A stretch of DNA of 64,000 nt, taken from NCBI GenBank assembly GCA_029817715.1, contig JARUPY010000397.1, positions 1,426,001-1,490,000 of the forward strand, read 5' to 3'. The stretch is from Melastoma dodecandrum (taxonomy: Eukaryota > Streptophyta > Magnoliopsida > Myrtales > Melastomataceae). Made by a program: the position numbers and the translations under genes. A model generated the notes under the pieces. That model was not told the origin of the DNA and searched no databases. It was given only the letters and a program-made list of their open reading frames with translations. This document shows positions 63,717-64,000 of the stretch, in pieces (position 1 is the stretch's first letter; each line of letters opens with the position of its first letter).

Positions 63717-64000
63717 TCAGACTTCATCCAACATCTTGGAGTGCAAGCTCAAGCTTACGAGCCATTCGTACACGTGTCTGTACTTCGGGCCGTTGTCGTC
63801 ACCGGCATAGAACTTATGCGTAGACCCGCACACGTCGATGCAACTCTCTCCAGCCCTTGCCTTCACTCTCCTGTTCCTCATGTCCCTCCTTAAACTCGCT
63901 GCTGCATCCCACATCCCAGCATCTGCGAACATATTCGCGGCCATTACCAGGTTCCCGCCCCTGCATGGCTCTAGTTCCAGCAGCTTCCTTCGTACTAGAT
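63717..64000 (-). CDS. Pentatricopeptide repeat protein, C-terminal end (partial)
   Basis: The last 94 codons of a minus-strand gene that runs off the right edge. It reads RRKLLELEPCRGGNLVMAAN, MFADAGMWDAAASLRRDMRN, GESCIDVCGSTHKFYAGD and ends MLDEV. This is the E/E+ region that follows the repeats in PLS-class PPR proteins (compare the usual ANMYA-GRW, RR-M, CSWIEV, H-F-AGD pattern). Such proteins bind organelle RNA and often direct C-to-U editing. No DYW domain follows, so editing would need a partner. Which target it has cannot be said. Confidence 0.82.
   Translation of the reverse strand, partial: LVRRKLLELEPCRGGNLVMAANMFADAGMWDAAASLRRDMRNRRVKARAGESCIDVCGSTHKFYAGDDNGPKYRHVYEWLVSLSLHSKMLDEV

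Overview
This window looks like nuclear DNA of a flowering plant, most likely a eudicot. The genes have short exons with GT-AG introns. The proteins belong to plant-only families (plant cysteine oxidase, IQD, ZF-HD/MIF, NIP aquaporin, PPR, Gnk2/DUF26). Intergenic DNA is AT-rich and carries LTR retrotransposons and a foldback element. The species cannot be named from the sequence.

Layout. 0-4.3 kb: the broken 3' part of an AP2 (WRI1/ADAP-type) gene, then a membrane protein gene of the At3g28720 type on the minus strand with three frame breaks. 4.4-7.2 kb: a foldback element with internal tRNA-like promoter boxes, and AT-rich palindromic repeats. 7.2-19.3 kb: the gene-dense core, with an intact plant cysteine oxidase (PCO), the mitochondrial elongation factor GUF1/LepA (minus, ten exons) and an IQD calmodulin-binding protein. 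23-28.6 kb: a glutaredoxin-domain protein, a copia relic and 40S ribosomal protein S9 (minus, one frameshift). 30.2-42.5 kb: an 11.8 kb Sirevirus-like LTR element on the minus strand with a 5 bp target duplication, sitting inside a decayed R2R3-MYB exon of the MYB30/60 group. 44.4-47.1 kb: a mini zinc finger (MIF) gene and a zinc finger-homeodomain (ZHD) gene, facing each other. 50.2-52.6 kb: a secreted Gnk2-domain protein and an old copia fragment. 52.6-57.5 kb: a complete copia element with identical 197 bp LTRs nested in that fragment. 58.8-59.6 kb: a collapsed LTR element. 60.2-61.9 kb: a NIP aquaporin with all visible hallmarks of a silicon channel (Lsi1/NIP-III). The right edge holds the end of a PPR gene.

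How it fits together. The host genes are unlinked in function, but their content matches, from memory, two duplicated Arabidopsis blocks (around At3g28720-28920 and At5g39760-39900). This points to an old conserved gene neighbourhood that was later expanded by retrotransposons. The one clear functional pair is MIF and ZHD: MIF proteins are known to dimerise with ZHD proteins and block them.

Limits. Everything was read by eye. Exon borders come from splice signals plus family conservation, and no search was run. Several frame breaks sit in homopolymers or short repeats, so assembly error and real decay cannot be told apart here.
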